13,950 nt of DNA from the NCBI GenBank assembly GCA_002840115.1, contig PGZG01000027.1, positions 1-13,950 of the forward strand, read 5' to 3'. The DNA comes from Gammaproteobacteria bacterium HGW-Gammaproteobacteria-14. GTDB taxonomy: Bacteria > Pseudomonadota > Gammaproteobacteria > Pseudomonadales > Alcanivoracaceae. Shown piece by piece: positions 13,551 to 13,950 of this stretch. Numbering within the stretch: the first letter of the stretch is position 1; the number at the start of each line of letters is the position of its first letter. The notes beneath the pieces are model-generated. The model did not search any database, was not told where the DNA came from, and saw only the letters and a list, made by a program, of their open reading frames with translations. The position numbers were made by a program, and so were the translations under genes.

Positions 13551-13950
13551 TCACATCAGGCTGCGGATTTCCCGCTCCTTATCCGACAAGCTGGCCTGAA
13601 AACCATCACGATCAAACATGCGCTCAGCGTAATCAAAAATCGGCTTGCACTGCTTCGCAGGCAGATCCAGACCCAGCACCGGCAAACGCCACAGGATTGG
13701 CGCCAGAGCGCAATCCACCAGCGTAAACTCCTCGTTCATAAAAAACGGCTTGTCGAGGAATATCGGCGCCACTGCCGTCAGGTTCTCACGCAGCTCCTTG
13801 CGATACTTGGCCAACACTGATTCTTTTTCTTCGCCTCGCAGAATCACGTCCACGTGGCCACACCAGTCACGCTCGATGCGATGAATGAGCTGGCGGCTGG
13901 TAGCACGGGCCACCGGGTATACCGGCAACAATGGCGGGTGCGGAAAACGC
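13551..13950 (-). CDS. sspA: Stringent starvation protein A, C-terminal part (cut by window edge)
   Basis: SspA is an RNA-polymerase-associated protein with a glutathione-S-transferase fold, linked to stationary-phase and starvation responses. About 133 codons of the C-terminal portion are present; the start lies beyond base 13950. The fragment begins RFPHPPLLPVYPVARATSR, which includes the PHP pocket residues important for E. coli SspA function. It continues through the helical GST C-terminal domain with APIFLDKPFFMNEEFTLVD and CALAPILWRLPVLGLDLP. A TTG at 13931 is open as a start but would cut into the conserved PHPP segment, so it is not the true start. The TGA lies nine bases before sspB, the standard sspA-sspB operon order. 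Confidence 0.95.
   Translation of the reverse strand, partial: RFPHPPLLPVYPVARATSRQLIHRIERDWCGHVDVILRGEEKESVLAKYRKELRENLTAVAPIFLDKPFFMNEEFTLVDCALAPILWRLPVLGLDLPAKQCKPIFDYAERMFDRDGFQASLSDKEREIRSLM

Noticed and set aside
1..13950. Mobile element, CRISPR array, tRNA genes or a defence or toxin system
   Set aside because: I looked on both strands for transposase-like proteins, terminal inverted repeats, regularly spaced direct repeats and tRNA-like ends, and found none. All intact genes belong to conserved core families.

Overview
The window is a stretch of gammaproteobacterial chromosome carrying housekeeping genes. It runs from the front of the division and cell-wall (dcw) cluster through the RNase P RNA gene and the rsmI/lpoA divergon to sspBA. 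Protein sequences and gene order (mraZ side of dcw, rnpB, rsmI, lpoA, yraN, SIS gene, dolP, sspB, sspA) recall Pseudomonas and related Pseudomonadales/Oceanospirillales such as Alcanivorax. That placement is inferred from remembered gene order and not from a search. MurE has the DNPR motif of meso-diaminopimelate ligases, and LpoA and DolP are outer-membrane lipoproteins, so the cell is Gram-negative with DAP-type peptidoglycan.

Left part (1-7900, all minus strand, so transcribed right to left): promoter and MraZ operator, then mraZ, rsmH, ftsL, ftsI, murE, murF, mraY and the start of murD, which is cut by the window edge. From rsmH to mraY every junction overlaps by 1-4 bases (ATGA, GTGA, ATGATG, TAATG), so translation is probably coupled along the operon. 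Four GTGG repeats at exact 10-base spacing, between a TTGACT/TAGAGT promoter and mraZ, match the known MraZ autoregulatory operator.

Middle (7900-9430): an AT-rich gap of about 200 bases with no convincing gene, a strong hairpin terminator, the class A RNase P RNA gene (minus strand) with its own promoter, and rsmI (minus). RsmH and RsmI modify the same 16S rRNA nucleotide, C1402.

Right part (9430-13037, plus strand): lpoA (activator of a class A penicillin-binding protein), yraN (overlapping lpoA by 41 bases), a SIS-domain gene in the diaA position, and dolP. The SIS protein has lost both sugar-phosphate signature motifs but keeps the C-terminal Leu-Phe that E. coli DiaA uses to bind DnaA. 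Three 13-base-periodic TTTAACC-like repeats precede it. A hairpin terminator separates dolP from the convergent sspA-sspB operon (minus; sspA cut by the right edge), which encodes an RNA-polymerase-associated stress protein and the ClpXP adaptor.

I found no mobile element, CRISPR array, tRNA, toxin-antitoxin or defence gene. The window looks like conserved core genome. The points most worth a second look are the degenerate SIS protein and its upstream repeats, the MraZ operator, and a GGC in place of GGU at the presumed CCA-binding loop of the RNase P RNA.
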